Assembly: GCF_013155545.1 (NCBI RefSeq)
Contig: NZ_JABJVV010000007.1
Span: 124,001-188,000, forward strand
Reading direction: 5' to 3'
Length of the DNA: 64,000 nt
DNA from: Caenimonas soli
GTDB taxonomy: Bacteria > Pseudomonadota > Gammaproteobacteria > Burkholderiales > Burkholderiaceae_C
A model generated the notes under the pieces. The model worked only from the letters and a program-made list of their open reading frames with translations, did no database searches and was not told the DNA's origin. Numbering within the stretch: the stretch's first letter is position 1; each line of letters begins with the position of its first letter. Positions 1-8,794 of the stretch are shown here, one piece after another. The translations under genes and the position numbers were made by a program.

Positions 1-229
1 GCAGCACACGAATCGATCCGTCGGCCTGGCGCACCATCAGCAGCGGCTGGCCCGCGATGGTGACGGCCATGTAGTCGCCCACAAGGGGCACCTGGCTCGC
101 ATGGCCGGCATAGTTCCATGTGTTCGCGAAGAAGTGGCGCTGCTCCAACGCGAACAACTCTTCGCTCAGGTACAGGTCGCGGTGGACCCGGTCTTCCTGG
201 ACGAGTGCGGCAATGTCGGCGCTGTTCAC
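1..229 (-). CDS. Rieske aromatic-ring oxygenase alpha subunit, N-terminal fragment
   Basis: Only the first 76 codons lie in the window; the gene runs off the left edge just before the Rieske cluster motif would begin. The visible part (VHRDLY, HFFANTW, AGHASQVP, GDYMAV, GQPLLMVR) matches position for position the N-terminus of the full alpha subunit at 7465-8781, so this is a paralogue of that enzyme. The start is taken as GTG at 229-227, preceded by AAAGGTGAA. The upstream gene stops 27 bp earlier, so it is the last visible gene of the long catabolic operon. The substrate is unknown; the family identification rests on similarity to the downstream paralogue. Confidence 0.8.
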   Translation of the reverse strand, partial: MNSADIAALVQEDRVHRDLYLSEELFALEQRHFFANTWNYAGHASQVPLVGDYMAVTIAGQPLLMVRQADGSIRVL

Positions 230-256
230 GGCTTCACCTTTCGCGATGCCCGTCCA

Positions 257-1411
257 TCAGGGAACGAGCTTCCATTGGCCCTTGTCCAGCTTGATGACCA
301 CAGCCGAACGCTTGTCGAGGCCGTACGGCTCATTGGGCTTGAAGCTGAATATGCCGTGCGTGCCCACCAGTTCCTGCGTGGTCCCTATGGCATCGTGCAG
401 CGCCTTGCGGAACTCGGGCGTTCCGGGCTCAGCCTTCGTGGCGAAGGCGCGCTGCGCCGCATCGGCGAACAACAGCCAGGCATCGAAGGTGTACGCGGAG
501 AACGCGTCGGTGGGCACGGCGCCATGCACTTGGCTGTAGACCTTGCGGAAATCGAGTGCCACCTTGCGCACCGCGCTGCCTTCGGGCAGTTGGTCGGCAA
601 CCATCACCGGGCCGCTCGGCACCATCAAGCCGTCGACCGATGCGCCGGCAACGCGCACGAAATCGGCATTGATCAGGCCATGCGTGCCGTAGATCTGGCC
701 CTTGTAGCCGCGGTCGGCGAGCGCGAGATACGGCAAGGCGCCCGGCGAGCCCGAGTTGCCCGCGAACACCGCATCGGGACGCGCCGCCACGATCTTGAGG
801 ATTTGCCCCGCAACCGACGAATCGCCGCGTGCATAACGCTCGTTGGCCATCACGTTGATGCCGGCCGGCGCCGCCGCCTTGAGCAGCGAGTCATAGGCCA
901 GATCGCCCAGCGCGTCCGAGAAACCGATGAAGGCCACCGTCTTGACGCCGCTCTGCTTCATCTTGTCGACCACCGCGGCCACCATGAGCGGGAACGGCTG
1001 CGACACCGTGACCGTCCAGCCGCCGTCGTCGGCCGGCACGGTGACCGGCGTCGGTGAGATCAGCGGCGTCTTGGTTTCGCGCGCTACTGCGGCGATCGCC
1101 AGCGCGCCCGGCACGCCGGATGTGCCGATCAGCACGTCCACCTTGTCGTCGATGACCAGCTTGCGCGCATTGCGTGCGGCGACCGCGGGATCGGATGCGT
1201 CATCGAGCACGATCACCTGGACCTTGCGGCCGGCGATCGTTCCCTTGTAGGCCTGCGCCGCCTGGATGCCCTTCTGATAGGGAATGCCCAGCCCGGACAC
1301 GGGGCCCGACAGCGAGGTGATGACACCCACCTTCAGGTCGGCGGCGGTAGCGCCCAGGCTCAAGCCTGCGGTGAGGACAGCAGCGGCGACGCGCCAGATC
1401 GTTGTTTTCAT
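257..1411 (-). CDS. ABC-type branched-chain amino-acid/amide substrate-binding protein
   Basis: A 384-residue periplasmic binding protein of the type that captures branched-chain amino acids, amides or aromatic acids for an ABC importer. A clear Sec signal peptide is present (MKTTIWRVAAAVLTAG, cleavage near GATAA-DL). The mature protein begins LKVGVITSLSGPVSGLG, typical of the Peripla_BP_6 fold, and carries the family-type segment LVIDDKVDVLIGTSG. No LIV-type permease or ATPase gene is visible in the window, so the partner is either beyond the left edge or elsewhere. Its place between a dehydrogenase and a Rieske oxygenase suggests it binds the compound degraded by this operon; that is inference. 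Confidence 0.88.
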   Translation of the reverse strand: MKTTIWRVAAAVLTAGLSLGATAADLKVGVITSLSGPVSGLGIPYQKGIQAAQAYKGTIAGRKVQVIVLDDASDPAVAARNARKLVIDDKVDVLIGTSGVPGALAIAAVARETKTPLISPTPVTVPADDGGWTVTVSQPFPLMVAAVVDKMKQSGVKTVAFIGFSDALGDLAYDSLLKAAAPAGINVMANERYARGDSSVAGQILKIVAARPDAVFAGNSGSPGALPYLALADRGYKGQIYGTHGLINADFVRVAGASVDGLMVPSGPVMVADQLPEGSAVRKVALDFRKVYSQVHGAVPTDAFSAYTFDAWLLFADAAQRAFATKAEPGTPEFRKALHDAIGTTQELVGTHGIFSFKPNEPYGLDKRSAVVIKLDKGQWKLVP

Positions 1412-1421
1412 TTAATGACTC

Positions 1422-2144
1422 CTAGAGTGAGAGACTGCCGACACTGGTGCCGCCGCAGACGTACAGAACCTGGCCGGTGACGAAACCATTGCCGGGATCC
1501 ACAAAGAACGACACGGCGCGAGCCACGTCGTCGGCCAGGCCGAGCCGGCGCACGGGAATGGACGCGGCGAGCCGCTGCTCCTGCTCGCTGTCCTTCTCGA
1601 CCACGTCGTAGAACATGTCGGTGCGGATCGGGCCGGGCGCGACCACGTTCACGGTGATGCCGTCGGGGCCCAGTTCCAGCGCCCAGGTGCGCGCCATGCC
1701 CAGCATGCCGGCCTTGGTCGCCGAATAGGCCGTGCGCGTCTGCAAGCCCAACGCCGCTCGCGAGGACAGCAATACCACGCGCCCGAAGCGGTGTTCCTTC
1801 ATCGCGGGCAGCGCCGCCTGCACCAGCTGGATAGCGCAGCCCAGGTGCAGGTCGACCAGCGCGTCCAGATCATCGAGCTTCGCATCGGGCAGCAGCGCGG
1901 GACGGATCACACCGGCGTTGTGGACGACGGTGGTGACGGCGAAGCGGCGCGCCAGGTCCTGCACAGCCTCGGCGGTGGCACGGCGATCGGTGAGGTCCAC
2001 TTCGATGTTGTGCAGCTTCGCATGCGCGATATCGCTGCGGCGGCGCGCGAGCGAAACCACTTCGTAGTCCTGTGCCAACAGGCGTTCGCAGATCGCCCTG
2101 CCGATGCCGGCGCTGCCGCCGGTGACCACGGCCACTTTGCTCAT
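1422..2144 (-). CDS. SDR-family NAD(P)-dependent oxidoreductase
   Basis: A 240-residue classical short-chain dehydrogenase/reductase. Visible motifs are the TGGSAGIG dinucleotide-binding loop near residue 8, the NNAG-like VHNAGV, the catalytic YSATK (Tyr-x-x-x-Lys) and the C-terminal GQVLYVCGG. ATG at 2144 overlaps the stop of the cyclase-family gene upstream (ATGA), indicating translational coupling. It probably oxidises or reduces a hydroxyl/keto group of a pathway intermediate; cofactor and substrate are not decided by the sequence. Ten bases separate it from the binding-protein gene downstream. Confidence 0.9.
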   Translation of the reverse strand: MSKVAVVTGGSAGIGRAICERLLAQDYEVVSLARRRSDIAHAKLHNIEVDLTDRRATAEAVQDLARRFAVTTVVHNAGVIRPALLPDAKLDDLDALVDLHLGCAIQLVQAALPAMKEHRFGRVVLLSSRAALGLQTRTAYSATKAGMLGMARTWALELGPDGITVNVVAPGPIRTDMFYDVVEKDSEQEQRLAASIPVRRLGLADDVARAVSFFVDPGNGFVTGQVLYVCGGTSVGSLSL

Positions 2145-2932
2145 GCCCTGTCCTCCACCAGCGCCAGCACCCGCAAGGGGCTGCCGCTGCCCTTCTGGAT
2201 CTTCAGCGGCGGGCAGATCAGCACCGCGCCGGTGGGCGGCAGCAGGTCGAGGTTGGCCAGGCACTGCAGGCCATAGCGTCCCGCGCCGTGCATGAAGTAG
2301 TGGCAGGGATATGGCGGCCGGAGATGGTAGCCCTGGCCGGCGTCGGTGCCGATCGATTCGGAACCGAAACCCAGCACGTCGCGCTGCTCGACCAGGAATT
2401 GAACGGCTTCGCTGCTGGGCCCGGGCGTGTGCTGGCCCGTTTCGTCGAAGTTCTGGTAGGCCTCGGGGTCGCTGCGCTTGGACCAGTCCGTGCGCATCAA
2501 CACCCAGGCGCCGGCTGGGATCCGGCCATGCTGGGTCTCGAAGTGCTCGATGTCGGCCACCGTCAAGAGATAGTCGGGGTCGGCCTTGACCTTTTCCGAG
2601 CAGTCGATCACGCAGGCGGGCGCGACGAAGTTCTGTACCGGGATCGTGTCCACCGAGTTGTTGGGCAGGTCGCGCCCGGAAATCCAGTGGATCGGCGCGT
2701 CGAAGTGCGTGCCGGTGTGCTCGCCGCAGGAGAAATTGTTCCAGTACCAGCCGGGACCGCGCTCGTCGTACTGCGAGATCTCCTCGATCCGGAAGCCCCA
2801 GCACTGGCCCATTTCGGGTGGCAGGGCGATCTGTGGGAAGTCGGGCGTGAGCGTCTGCGTGAGATCGACCACGCGGATGCGACCGGTGGCCATGGCCAGC
2901 GCGAGCGTATTCAGCACGGATGTGTCTTGCAT
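2141..2932 (-). CDS. cyclase-family metal-dependent hydrolase (kynurenine formamidase-like)
   Basis: A 263-residue protein of the cyclase family (PF04199), which includes kynurenine formamidase and isatin hydrolase. The metal-binding signature HTGTHFDAPIH lies at about residues 92-102, and the sequence begins the fold with VVDLTQTLTPDFP. Such enzymes hydrolyse amide or lactam bonds, or dehydrate small polar substrates, using a divalent metal. The gene overlaps the downstream dehydrogenase by four bases and lies one base after the SDR-fusion gene, well inside the operon. Its association with an arylpyruvate-type oxidoreductase and oxygenases fits aromatic-compound degradation, but the exact reaction is not predictable. 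Confidence 0.85.
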   Translation of the reverse strand: MQDTSVLNTLALAMATGRIRVVDLTQTLTPDFPQIALPPEMGQCWGFRIEEISQYDERGPGWYWNNFSCGEHTGTHFDAPIHWISGRDLPNNSVDTIPVQNFVAPACVIDCSEKVKADPDYLLTVADIEHFETQHGRIPAGAWVLMRTDWSKRSDPEAYQNFDETGQHTPGPSSEAVQFLVEQRDVLGFGSESIGTDAGQGYHLRPPYPCHYFMHGAGRYGLQCLANLDLLPPTGAVLICPPLKIQKGSGSPLRVLALVEDRA

Positions 2933-2933
2933 G

Positions 2934-4184
2934 TCAGTTGCCCCCCGCCAGTTCGCGTTCCAGCACCTTGGGGTTGTCGCGCCAGCGCTCCAGCCATTCC
3001 TGCGCCACCTCGCCCGGGTACACGTCCTCGATGCCTTCCTTCAGCGCGGTGACGATCGCACTCGCGAGCGCCTGTGGCGCCAGCTTCGGGGGCGGCAGGT
3101 TCTGGTTCCACTCATCGTCGATCGGGCCGGGGAACACGTTGATCACGCGGATGCCGGCCGGCCGCATCTCAGCGCGCAGGCACTGCGAGAGCGAAAGCGC
3201 CGCCGCCTTCGATGCCGAGAACGTGCCGTGCGGCGGATAGTTGGACAACGCGTAGACCGACAGCAGATTGACCCAGGCCGCGGCGTGCGCCACGCCGTCG
3301 GCCGAGCGGCCCTTGAGCGCAGGGCCGAAGCCCTGGGCCAGCCGCAACAGCCCGAAGTAGTTGATGTCCATCTCGGCGCGCGCCACGTCGGTGCCCCGCC
3401 GCGCGGCGATGCCGAAACCGCGATGCAGCTCGGCGGTGTTGACGACGATGTCCACCTTGCCGCCGATCTCGCCGGCCAGCTCGGTGACCGAGCGCTCGTT
3501 AGTGAGGTCCAGCGGCACCAGCGTCACCTGCTTCAGCGCGGTGATGTCGTCCAGCCCCGGCAGCTTCTTCCACGGCTCGGCGTGGCCCACCCACACGATG
3601 TCGGCGCCCGCCTTCACCATCGCCTTGACGACGGCCTGGCCCACCGGGGTCTTGCCGTCGGTCACCAGCACCTTGCGGAACTTGGGATCACTGGTCATTT
3701 CTCTGAGCATGCTGTCGTCTGCCATGTGTTCACTCCCCTCATTGGGAAATCCGATCAATACCGCCTGGCCGGCGCGATCGAGCCGCGCACCGACCTTGAC
3801 CCGCATCGGCGCCGTGTGCACCTCGCCGTGCAGGTGCACGATCACCGTAGGTCCTGCGTCCAGCTGCACCAGCCCCAGCCGCCACGGCAGGCGTTCGCGG
3901 AAGAACAGGTCGTTGCTGTGATGCAGGCGGGTCTCGCCCAGCAGCGTTCCCTCGCCAGTCTGGGCGCGCCACTTGAGCTGTGGCGAAAGGCAGCGATGGC
4001 AGGCCTCGCGCGGCGGGTACTGCACAGAGTGGCATTGCTGGCACACCTGCAGCTCGAAGCGGCCCTCGGCCGCGGCGGCCGTCAGCCCCAGCGCCACCCG
4101 GCCGCGAGACCACGGCGGCAGGTTCATCTGCCGCGTGCGCAAGACCGGGTTCTTGCGCTTGGGCTTCATGAGAGGCATGGTCAT
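2934..4184 (-). CDS. fusion: zinc-ribbon/OB-fold (DUF35) domain + short-chain dehydrogenase
   Basis: A single 416-residue reading frame joins two normally separate proteins. Residues about 1-150 look like a ChsH2/DUF35 acyl-CoA-associated protein: a four-cysteine zinc ribbon (CQQCHSVQYPPREACHRC) followed by an OB-fold (GEGTLLGETRLHHSN, VIVHLHGEV). Residues about 165-416 are an SDR: VLVTDGKTPVGQAVV in place of the usual TGxxxGxG, then VNTAELHRG, and SKAAALSLSQC where Y-x-x-x-K is expected (the aligned residue is Phe in GTFSASK). The degraded motifs suggest a catalytically altered SDR domain. The ATG at 4184 overlaps the stop of the thiolase gene; thiolase-DUF35 pairs are known to form complexes in acyl-CoA chemistry. 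Confidence 0.78.
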   Translation of the reverse strand: MTMPLMKPKRKNPVLRTRQMNLPPWSRGRVALGLTAAAAEGRFELQVCQQCHSVQYPPREACHRCLSPQLKWRAQTGEGTLLGETRLHHSNDLFFRERLPWRLGLVQLDAGPTVIVHLHGEVHTAPMRVKVGARLDRAGQAVLIGFPNEGSEHMADDSMLREMTSDPKFRKVLVTDGKTPVGQAVVKAMVKAGADIVWVGHAEPWKKLPGLDDITALKQVTLVPLDLTNERSVTELAGEIGGKVDIVVNTAELHRGFGIAARRGTDVARAEMDINYFGLLRLAQGFGPALKGRSADGVAHAAAWVNLLSVYALSNYPPHGTFSASKAAALSLSQCLRAEMRPAGIRVINVFPGPIDDEWNQNLPPPKLAPQALASAIVTALKEGIEDVYPGEVAQEWLERWRDNPKVLERELAGGN

Positions 4185-5350
4185 GAGGATTTCCCCAAGA
4201 TCACCGCGCCGGTGCACAGGCAGCGGTCGTACGTCACCATGCCGAAACCAGTGACCAGCCCGAGTTTCGCGCCCGGCACCCCTCTGTCGCCGGCGGTGCC
4301 GGTCAGCTGCCGGATCGCCTCGGTCATGCCGATGAAGCCGCCCGCCGCCCCGGCCTGGCCGGCCGACAGCTGGCCGCCGCTGGTGTTGTTGGGAAAGTCG
4401 CCGTCGTGCGTCAGCGTTCGCGAGCGCACGAAGGCCGGGCCGGCGCCCTTGTCGCAAAAGCCGAGATCCTCGAACTGCATCATCACGATGACGGGATAGT
4501 CGTCGTAGGTCTGGACGAAGTCGATGTCGGCGGGCGTGGAGCCGGCTTGCGCATAGAGGTCGTCGCGATCCACGCGCCAGCCGCCCCGCACCATCACCGG
4601 ATCGTCGGAATAGGCGTTGTGGCGCTCGATCGCGCCGCGGACCAGCGCATGCGGCAGGCCCAGTTCGCGGGCGCGCTCCTCGCGCATGACGAGGAAAGCT
4701 TCGCCGCCGGCGCAGGGCATCACGCAGTCGAACAGGTGGATGGGGTCGGAAATCGGCCGGGCCGCCATGTACTCGTCCAGCGTCAACGGCTTCTTGAACA
4801 TGGCGTTCGGGTTCTTCAGCGCGTTCGCGCGCTGGGCCACCGCGATGCGGCCGAAGTCCTCGCGCGTGGCGCCATAGGTGCGCATGTAGTTGGCGGTGAT
4901 GAAGGCGAAGATCGAGTTCGGGCCGCCCGAGCCGTAGGGATAGCTGGCGTCACGCGCGAAGTAGCTGAAGCCGCCCAGCATCAGCCGGAAGGAATCGACA
5001 TGGTTGGTGTCGGCGGAAACGCAGGCGATGACGTCGGCGTCGCCCGCCTGCACCGCCCGCGCGGCGCGGCGCAGCGCCATCACGCCCGAAGCACCGCCGT
5101 TCGGGATGTGATCCAGCCAGCGCGGCGACAGCCCCAGGTGCTGCGTGACGCCGACAGCGGTGTCCGGCCCGAGCGAGAAGCTGCTCACGGTGAGACCGTC
5201 GATCTGCTCCTTGGGGATGCCCGATTCCCGCACCAGCGCCTCCAGCGCCTGGCCGATGAACCAATGCGCGCCGTGCGTCGAATAACGCACATACGGCACC
5301 GTGACCGGCACGGCGACGGCGACGCCTTCGTAAGACGCGCGGCGGCTCAT
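4181..5350 (-). CDS. thiolase-family protein (acetyl-CoA acetyltransferase / SCP2-thiolase-like)
   Basis: A 389-residue thiolase-fold protein of the non-canonical, lipid-transfer-protein-like branch. It has the thiolase region GGASGVMALRRAARAVQAGDADVIACVSAD and a C-terminal SGGQLSAGQAGAAGG segment. ATG at 5350 is preceded by AAGAGG and overlaps the ligase stop (ATGA). In this branch the protein often pairs with a DUF35 partner and performs C-C bond cleavage (retro-aldol or thiolysis) on side-chain acyl-CoAs; here the partner is fused to an SDR in the next gene. It would therefore act after the CoA ligase. Substrate not known. Confidence 0.82.
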   Translation of the reverse strand: MSRRASYEGVAVAVPVTVPYVRYSTHGAHWFIGQALEALVRESGIPKEQIDGLTVSSFSLGPDTAVGVTQHLGLSPRWLDHIPNGGASGVMALRRAARAVQAGDADVIACVSADTNHVDSFRLMLGGFSYFARDASYPYGSGGPNSIFAFITANYMRTYGATREDFGRIAVAQRANALKNPNAMFKKPLTLDEYMAARPISDPIHLFDCVMPCAGGEAFLVMREERARELGLPHALVRGAIERHNAYSDDPVMVRGGWRVDRDDLYAQAGSTPADIDFVQTYDDYPVIVMMQFEDLGFCDKGAGPAFVRSRTLTHDGDFPNNTSGGQLSAGQAGAAGGFIGMTEAIRQLTGTAGDRGVPGAKLGLVTGFGMVTYDRCLCTGAVILGKSS

Positions 5351-6975
5351 ATTTGCCTCTTCTTCATCGCGCGCAGGTCGATGCAATTTGCGTGGCCCGG
5401 CAGCGTGCGTGCCAGTTCGCGCAGCTCGCCGCGCTGGATCTTCTGCGAGGTGGTCAGCGGCAGTTCGTCCACGAACGCAACATAGCCGGGTGCCTTGTAG
5501 TAAGCAAGCTGGCCGAGCGCATGCTCGACGATGCCCTGCGCAATCACGGCACGTTGTTCCGGCGGCACCGGATCGCGAGCGATCACGCAGGCCAGCACCT
5601 CGTCGCCACGCAGTTCGTCCGGCGTGGCGGCGACGGCCGAAGTCTTCACCGCCGGATGCTGGTTCAGCACGCTCTCGACCTCCACCGCCGAGATGTTTTC
5701 GCCGCTGCGGCGGATCACGTTCTTCTTGCGGTCCACGAAATACAACAGGCCTTCGCTGTCACGCCGCACCATGTCACCGGTGCGGAACCAGCCGCCCTTC
5801 CATACCTCGGCGGTAGCCGCCTCGTCCTTCAGGTAGCCGCTGAAGAAATAGCGGCGTGGATCGGCCCCGGCCGAACGCACCAGCAGCTCGCCCGGCACGC
5901 CGGGCGGCACTTCGTCGCCTTGTTCGTCGACCAGCCGCACTTCCACGAAAGCCTCGGGCTTGCCGAAGCAGCTGGTGCCGACGTGGCGCGGCTCGTGGTT
6001 CGCCATCACGCAGGCGGCGGCTCCGGTTTCAGTCATCGCCCAAGCCTCCACCAGCGGAAAGCCGAAGCGCTCCTCGAACGCTCCGTGGTTCTTGCGGTCC
6101 ACGCCGGCGCCGAACGCCCAGCGAACAGCGTGTTCGCGATCCGCCCCGCCTGCGGGTGCGGCGAGCAGCATTGCGGGCATGACTCCGAGGTAGTGGACGA
6201 TGGTTGCGCGGCTGTCGCGCACGCTCTGCCACCAGCTCCTGGGATGGAAGCGGTCGAGCTGCACCAGGCAACCCCCCGCCGTTAGCACGACCATGGCGGA
6301 GAATGCCATGGCGTTGACGTGGTTCAGCGGCAGCGGCGTGATGATCCGCTCGCGGCCTGGACGCACTGAACAGACACCGTCGAGATCTGCGTACCATTGG
6401 CCGGCGCGCAGGAAATACTCATTGGACAAACTGCAGCCCTTGGGCCGGCCGGTGGTGCCGGAGGTATAGAGCAGCGCGCATTCGGTTTTGGCATCGGCGA
6501 GTGCCCCAACCTCCTGCTCCTTCCCCCTCCGGGGGAAGGCTGGGATGGGGGCATCGAGCGTCGCCACCTCACAGCGCACACCGGCCGCGGCAGCCGCCGC
6601 ACGCAGATCACCTTCGCGCCCCGGCAAGGTGACGGCCAGGCAGATCTCGCTATGCCCGACCAGGTATGCCAGTTCGGCCGAGCGCATCTCGGCGTTGATG
6701 GGCACCACGCTCACGCCCAGACCGTTGAGCGCGAACCAGTGGAACAGGAAGGCCGACCGGTTTTCCAGCAGCAGCCCGATGCGCTGGCCGTGGCCATAGC
6801 CGGCCTGGGCATAGGCCGCACGCAGTCGTTCGACCTCGGCAGCGGCGGCCACCCAGCTGACCGGCCCCGCCGCGATACCGTAGGCATCGGCCGTCACCGC
6901 GTCGACGAACAGGAAGTCATCGCCCGGCGCCTGGGTAGCCGTCGCGATGAAGCGCTGATAGACGGTGTTCATCAT
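5347..6975 (-). CDS. AMP-forming acyl/aryl-CoA ligase
   Basis: A 542-residue ANL-superfamily ligase that adenylates a carboxylate and transfers it to CoA. Core motifs: LLYTSGTTGRPKGC (phosphate loop), AWAMTETGAA, and the hinge region WFRTGDMVRRDSEGLLYFVDRKKNVIRRSGENIS; a C-terminal lysine is present in PLTTSQKIQRGEL. ATG is at 6975 with a second ATG at 6972. Between the acceptor domain and the phosphate loop is a short Pro/Arg-rich stretch (PIPAFPRRGKEQ) that coincides with a DNA hairpin repeat at 6520-6553. The overall relation is to crotonobetaine/carnitine-type ligases, but an aromatic acid is equally plausible given the oxygenase beside it. Confidence 0.9.
   Translation of the reverse strand: MMNTVYQRFIATATQAPGDDFLFVDAVTADAYGIAAGPVSWVAAAAEVERLRAAYAQAGYGHGQRIGLLLENRSAFLFHWFALNGLGVSVVPINAEMRSAELAYLVGHSEICLAVTLPGREGDLRAAAAAAGVRCEVATLDAPIPAFPRRGKEQEVGALADAKTECALLYTSGTTGRPKGCSLSNEYFLRAGQWYADLDGVCSVRPGRERIITPLPLNHVNAMAFSAMVVLTAGGCLVQLDRFHPRSWWQSVRDSRATIVHYLGVMPAMLLAAPAGGADREHAVRWAFGAGVDRKNHGAFEERFGFPLVEAWAMTETGAAACVMANHEPRHVGTSCFGKPEAFVEVRLVDEQGDEVPPGVPGELLVRSAGADPRRYFFSGYLKDEAATAEVWKGGWFRTGDMVRRDSEGLLYFVDRKKNVIRRSGENISAVEVESVLNQHPAVKTSAVAATPDELRGDEVLACVIARDPVPPEQRAVIAQGIVEHALGQLAYYKAPGYVAFVDELPLTTSQKIQRGELRELARTLPGHANCIDLRAMKKRQI
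6520..6553. repeat. GC-rich hairpin repeat inside the CoA-ligase gene
   Basis: CTTCCCCC-TCC-GGGGGAAG forms a perfect 8-bp stem with a 3-base loop at 6520-6538, followed by GCTGGGATGGGGGC. I recall very similar C/G-rich palindromes as dispersed intergenic elements in Comamonadaceae genomes; that is memory, not a search. Here it lies within the ligase coding region and stays in frame. Confidence 0.5.
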
Positions 6976-6980
6976 GGCCG

Positions 6981-7457
6981 TCAAATGAACAGCTGCACGG
7001 CCGGCAGAGCAGCGTCGCAGTTGAGCAGGTTCACGCGCTTGAGCGTCATTTTCAGCGCGCCCTCCTGCACGGTGAGGTGATGGAAGCAGGTGCCGACGTA
7101 GAACTGCATCTCGTCGCCCTGCGCCTCGGTGTAATGGAACTCGCTGCACACCACGAAGCGGTTGGCCGCCTCATCGAAGCTCTCCACCGTCGGCGTCTGC
7201 AGCAGGTGGTGGCAGCGGCTGGGCGGCTGCTGCGAGAACGCGCGCGGGCTCTTGAGCCGCTCGATGCGCAGCTCGCGCAGGAGCTTGTCCTCGTACATGT
7301 GCGAGGTGTAGTTGATGCCGTCTTCCTGCCCGGGCGCCAGCGGTATCCAGTAGTAGCCATCGTCGGTGAAAAGCTGGTTCCACTCCTCGAAGCGCTTCGC
7401 ATCGAGCAGCCGCGCTTCGCGCACGACGAAATCGATCAGGTCCTGGGGTTTCACCAT
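6981..7457 (-). CDS. aromatic-ring-hydroxylating dioxygenase beta subunit
   Basis: A 158-residue small subunit of a Rieske non-haem iron dioxygenase. It has the family opening (LIDFVVREARLLDAKRFEEW, FTDDGYYWIPL) and the segment MYEDKLLRELRIERL shared with NTF2-like beta subunits. The beta subunit has a structural role in the alpha3beta3 hexamer. It directly follows the alpha-subunit gene (7 bp apart), and the CoA-ligase gene begins five bases after its stop. It supports a multi-component oxygenase of the benzoate/anthranilate/salicylate-hydroxylase type. Confidence 0.92.
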   Translation of the reverse strand: MVKPQDLIDFVVREARLLDAKRFEEWNQLFTDDGYYWIPLAPGQEDGINYTSHMYEDKLLRELRIERLKSPRAFSQQPPSRCHHLLQTPTVESFDEAANRFVVCSEFHYTEAQGDEMQFYVGTCFHHLTVQEGALKMTLKRVNLLNCDAALPAVQLFI

Positions 7458-7464
7458 GGCGGCC

Positions 7465-8781
7465 TCACATCGTCAGAGTCATGTAACGCGCCCAGGCGCG
7501 GTACTGGTTGCGCATCGAGATCTCGCTGGTGCCCTTGGTGGTGACGTCGGGCTTGCCGATCTCGGCTTCGTTGAAATCGCGGTGCAGGCTGATCCAGGGA
7601 TTGCCGCCGGCGCGCAAGCCCTCCTGGATGCCGCGGTAGGCGTGCAGGTCGTCATGGCCCACCACCGAGAACGGCGAGTTGATCAGCCGCGTGTACATGC
7701 AGGTGCGCTGCAGCAGCTCCGGCGGCGCGCCCTTGAGCCGGAAGGTCCAGCTCTCCACCAGCGTCTTGTCCACGGCGATCGGCCGCACGACGCGTATCGC
7801 CTGGATCGCACCCTTGATCGTGAGCGTGGGGTAATACACGGTGTTGTGGCGCGCGAGGCCGAGGATCTCCTGCGTCCGCTGCTCGCCGTAGGCCGCCTTC
7901 ATCGCCTCGTCATAGGCCGGAATGGCCGCGTACTTGCTGTGGATGGAGAAGTTGACGCCGGTGAAGCTGTGGCCGTTGTCGAACACCCGCACGCCCATGT
8001 CCTCGAAGAACTTGTAGTCCGACATGAAAGGAACGAACTGCTCGATCGCCATCGGCTTGGGCAAATCGGCCGGTTGGCCGGACCACATGGTCTTCGCAGT
8101 GCCCGCCGAGGACTCGTGCGCGACCATGGGGTGCATGGTGTCGTTCAGGTTCTCGATGAACATCTTCCAGTTGCACTGGTGCACGTAGCGCAGGCAGCCG
8201 CCGGCGACCTCGAGTTCGCCCTCGGGCGAGCGGTCGGCCATGTTGTCGATGGAGCTCAAGGAGTCGCCGAAATAGGCCTCGAAATCGGGTCCCGTTTCGC
8301 TGAGCCGGGCGAAGATGAAGCCGCGGTACAGCCGGACGTTCTTCACCGTCGCCACACCCTTGGCGCTTTCGCACTGCTGCAGCTGCGTTCCTTCGTAACC
8401 GCTCTTCAGCGGAATGGACAGCAGCGAGCCGTCCGTCTTGAAGGTCCAGGCGTGGTAGGGACAGCGGAAGAACTTTCCGGTGTTGCCGCAGGCTTCGCTG
8501 GCCAGCCGCGAGCCTTTGTGCGCGCAGCGGTTCATCAGCACCTTGACGCTGCCATCGGTATGGCGCACGGCGATCAGCGGCCGGCCGGCGATCTCCACCG
8601 TGATGTAGTCGCCCGGCTTGGGGATCTGGCTGTCGTGGCCGACATAGCTCCAGGTGTTGGCGAAGAAATGCTCCTGTTCGAGCTCGAAGATTTCCGGGTT
8701 GATGTACAGGTCGCGGTGCACGCGGTCCGGCTGGACCAGTGCACGCACTGCTTCGGGGTTGCCGCGGTAGGCGGTATTCAT
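7465..8781 (-). CDS. aromatic-ring-hydroxylating dioxygenase alpha subunit (Rieske)
   Basis: A 438-residue catalytic subunit. The Rieske [2Fe-2S] ligands are Cys86-x-His88 (CAHKGSRL) and Cys107-x2-His110 (CPYHAW). The mononuclear iron site is in NWKMFIENLNDTMHPMVAHES (His217, His222, with an upstream Asn/Asp bridge). Length and motifs are normal for the family, so the enzyme should be active with the beta subunit and the flavin/iron-sulphur reductase on either side. It would insert molecular oxygen into an aromatic ring to give a cis-diol or hydroxylated product. A paralogue starts at the left edge of the window. Confidence 0.95.
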   Translation of the reverse strand: MNTAYRGNPEAVRALVQPDRVHRDLYINPEIFELEQEHFFANTWSYVGHDSQIPKPGDYITVEIAGRPLIAVRHTDGSVKVLMNRCAHKGSRLASEACGNTGKFFRCPYHAWTFKTDGSLLSIPLKSGYEGTQLQQCESAKGVATVKNVRLYRGFIFARLSETGPDFEAYFGDSLSSIDNMADRSPEGELEVAGGCLRYVHQCNWKMFIENLNDTMHPMVAHESSAGTAKTMWSGQPADLPKPMAIEQFVPFMSDYKFFEDMGVRVFDNGHSFTGVNFSIHSKYAAIPAYDEAMKAAYGEQRTQEILGLARHNTVYYPTLTIKGAIQAIRVVRPIAVDKTLVESWTFRLKGAPPELLQRTCMYTRLINSPFSVVGHDDLHAYRGIQEGLRAGGNPWISLHRDFNEAEIGKPDVTTKGTSEISMRNQYRAWARYMTLTM

Positions 8782-8794
8782 CGTTGCACCTCGC

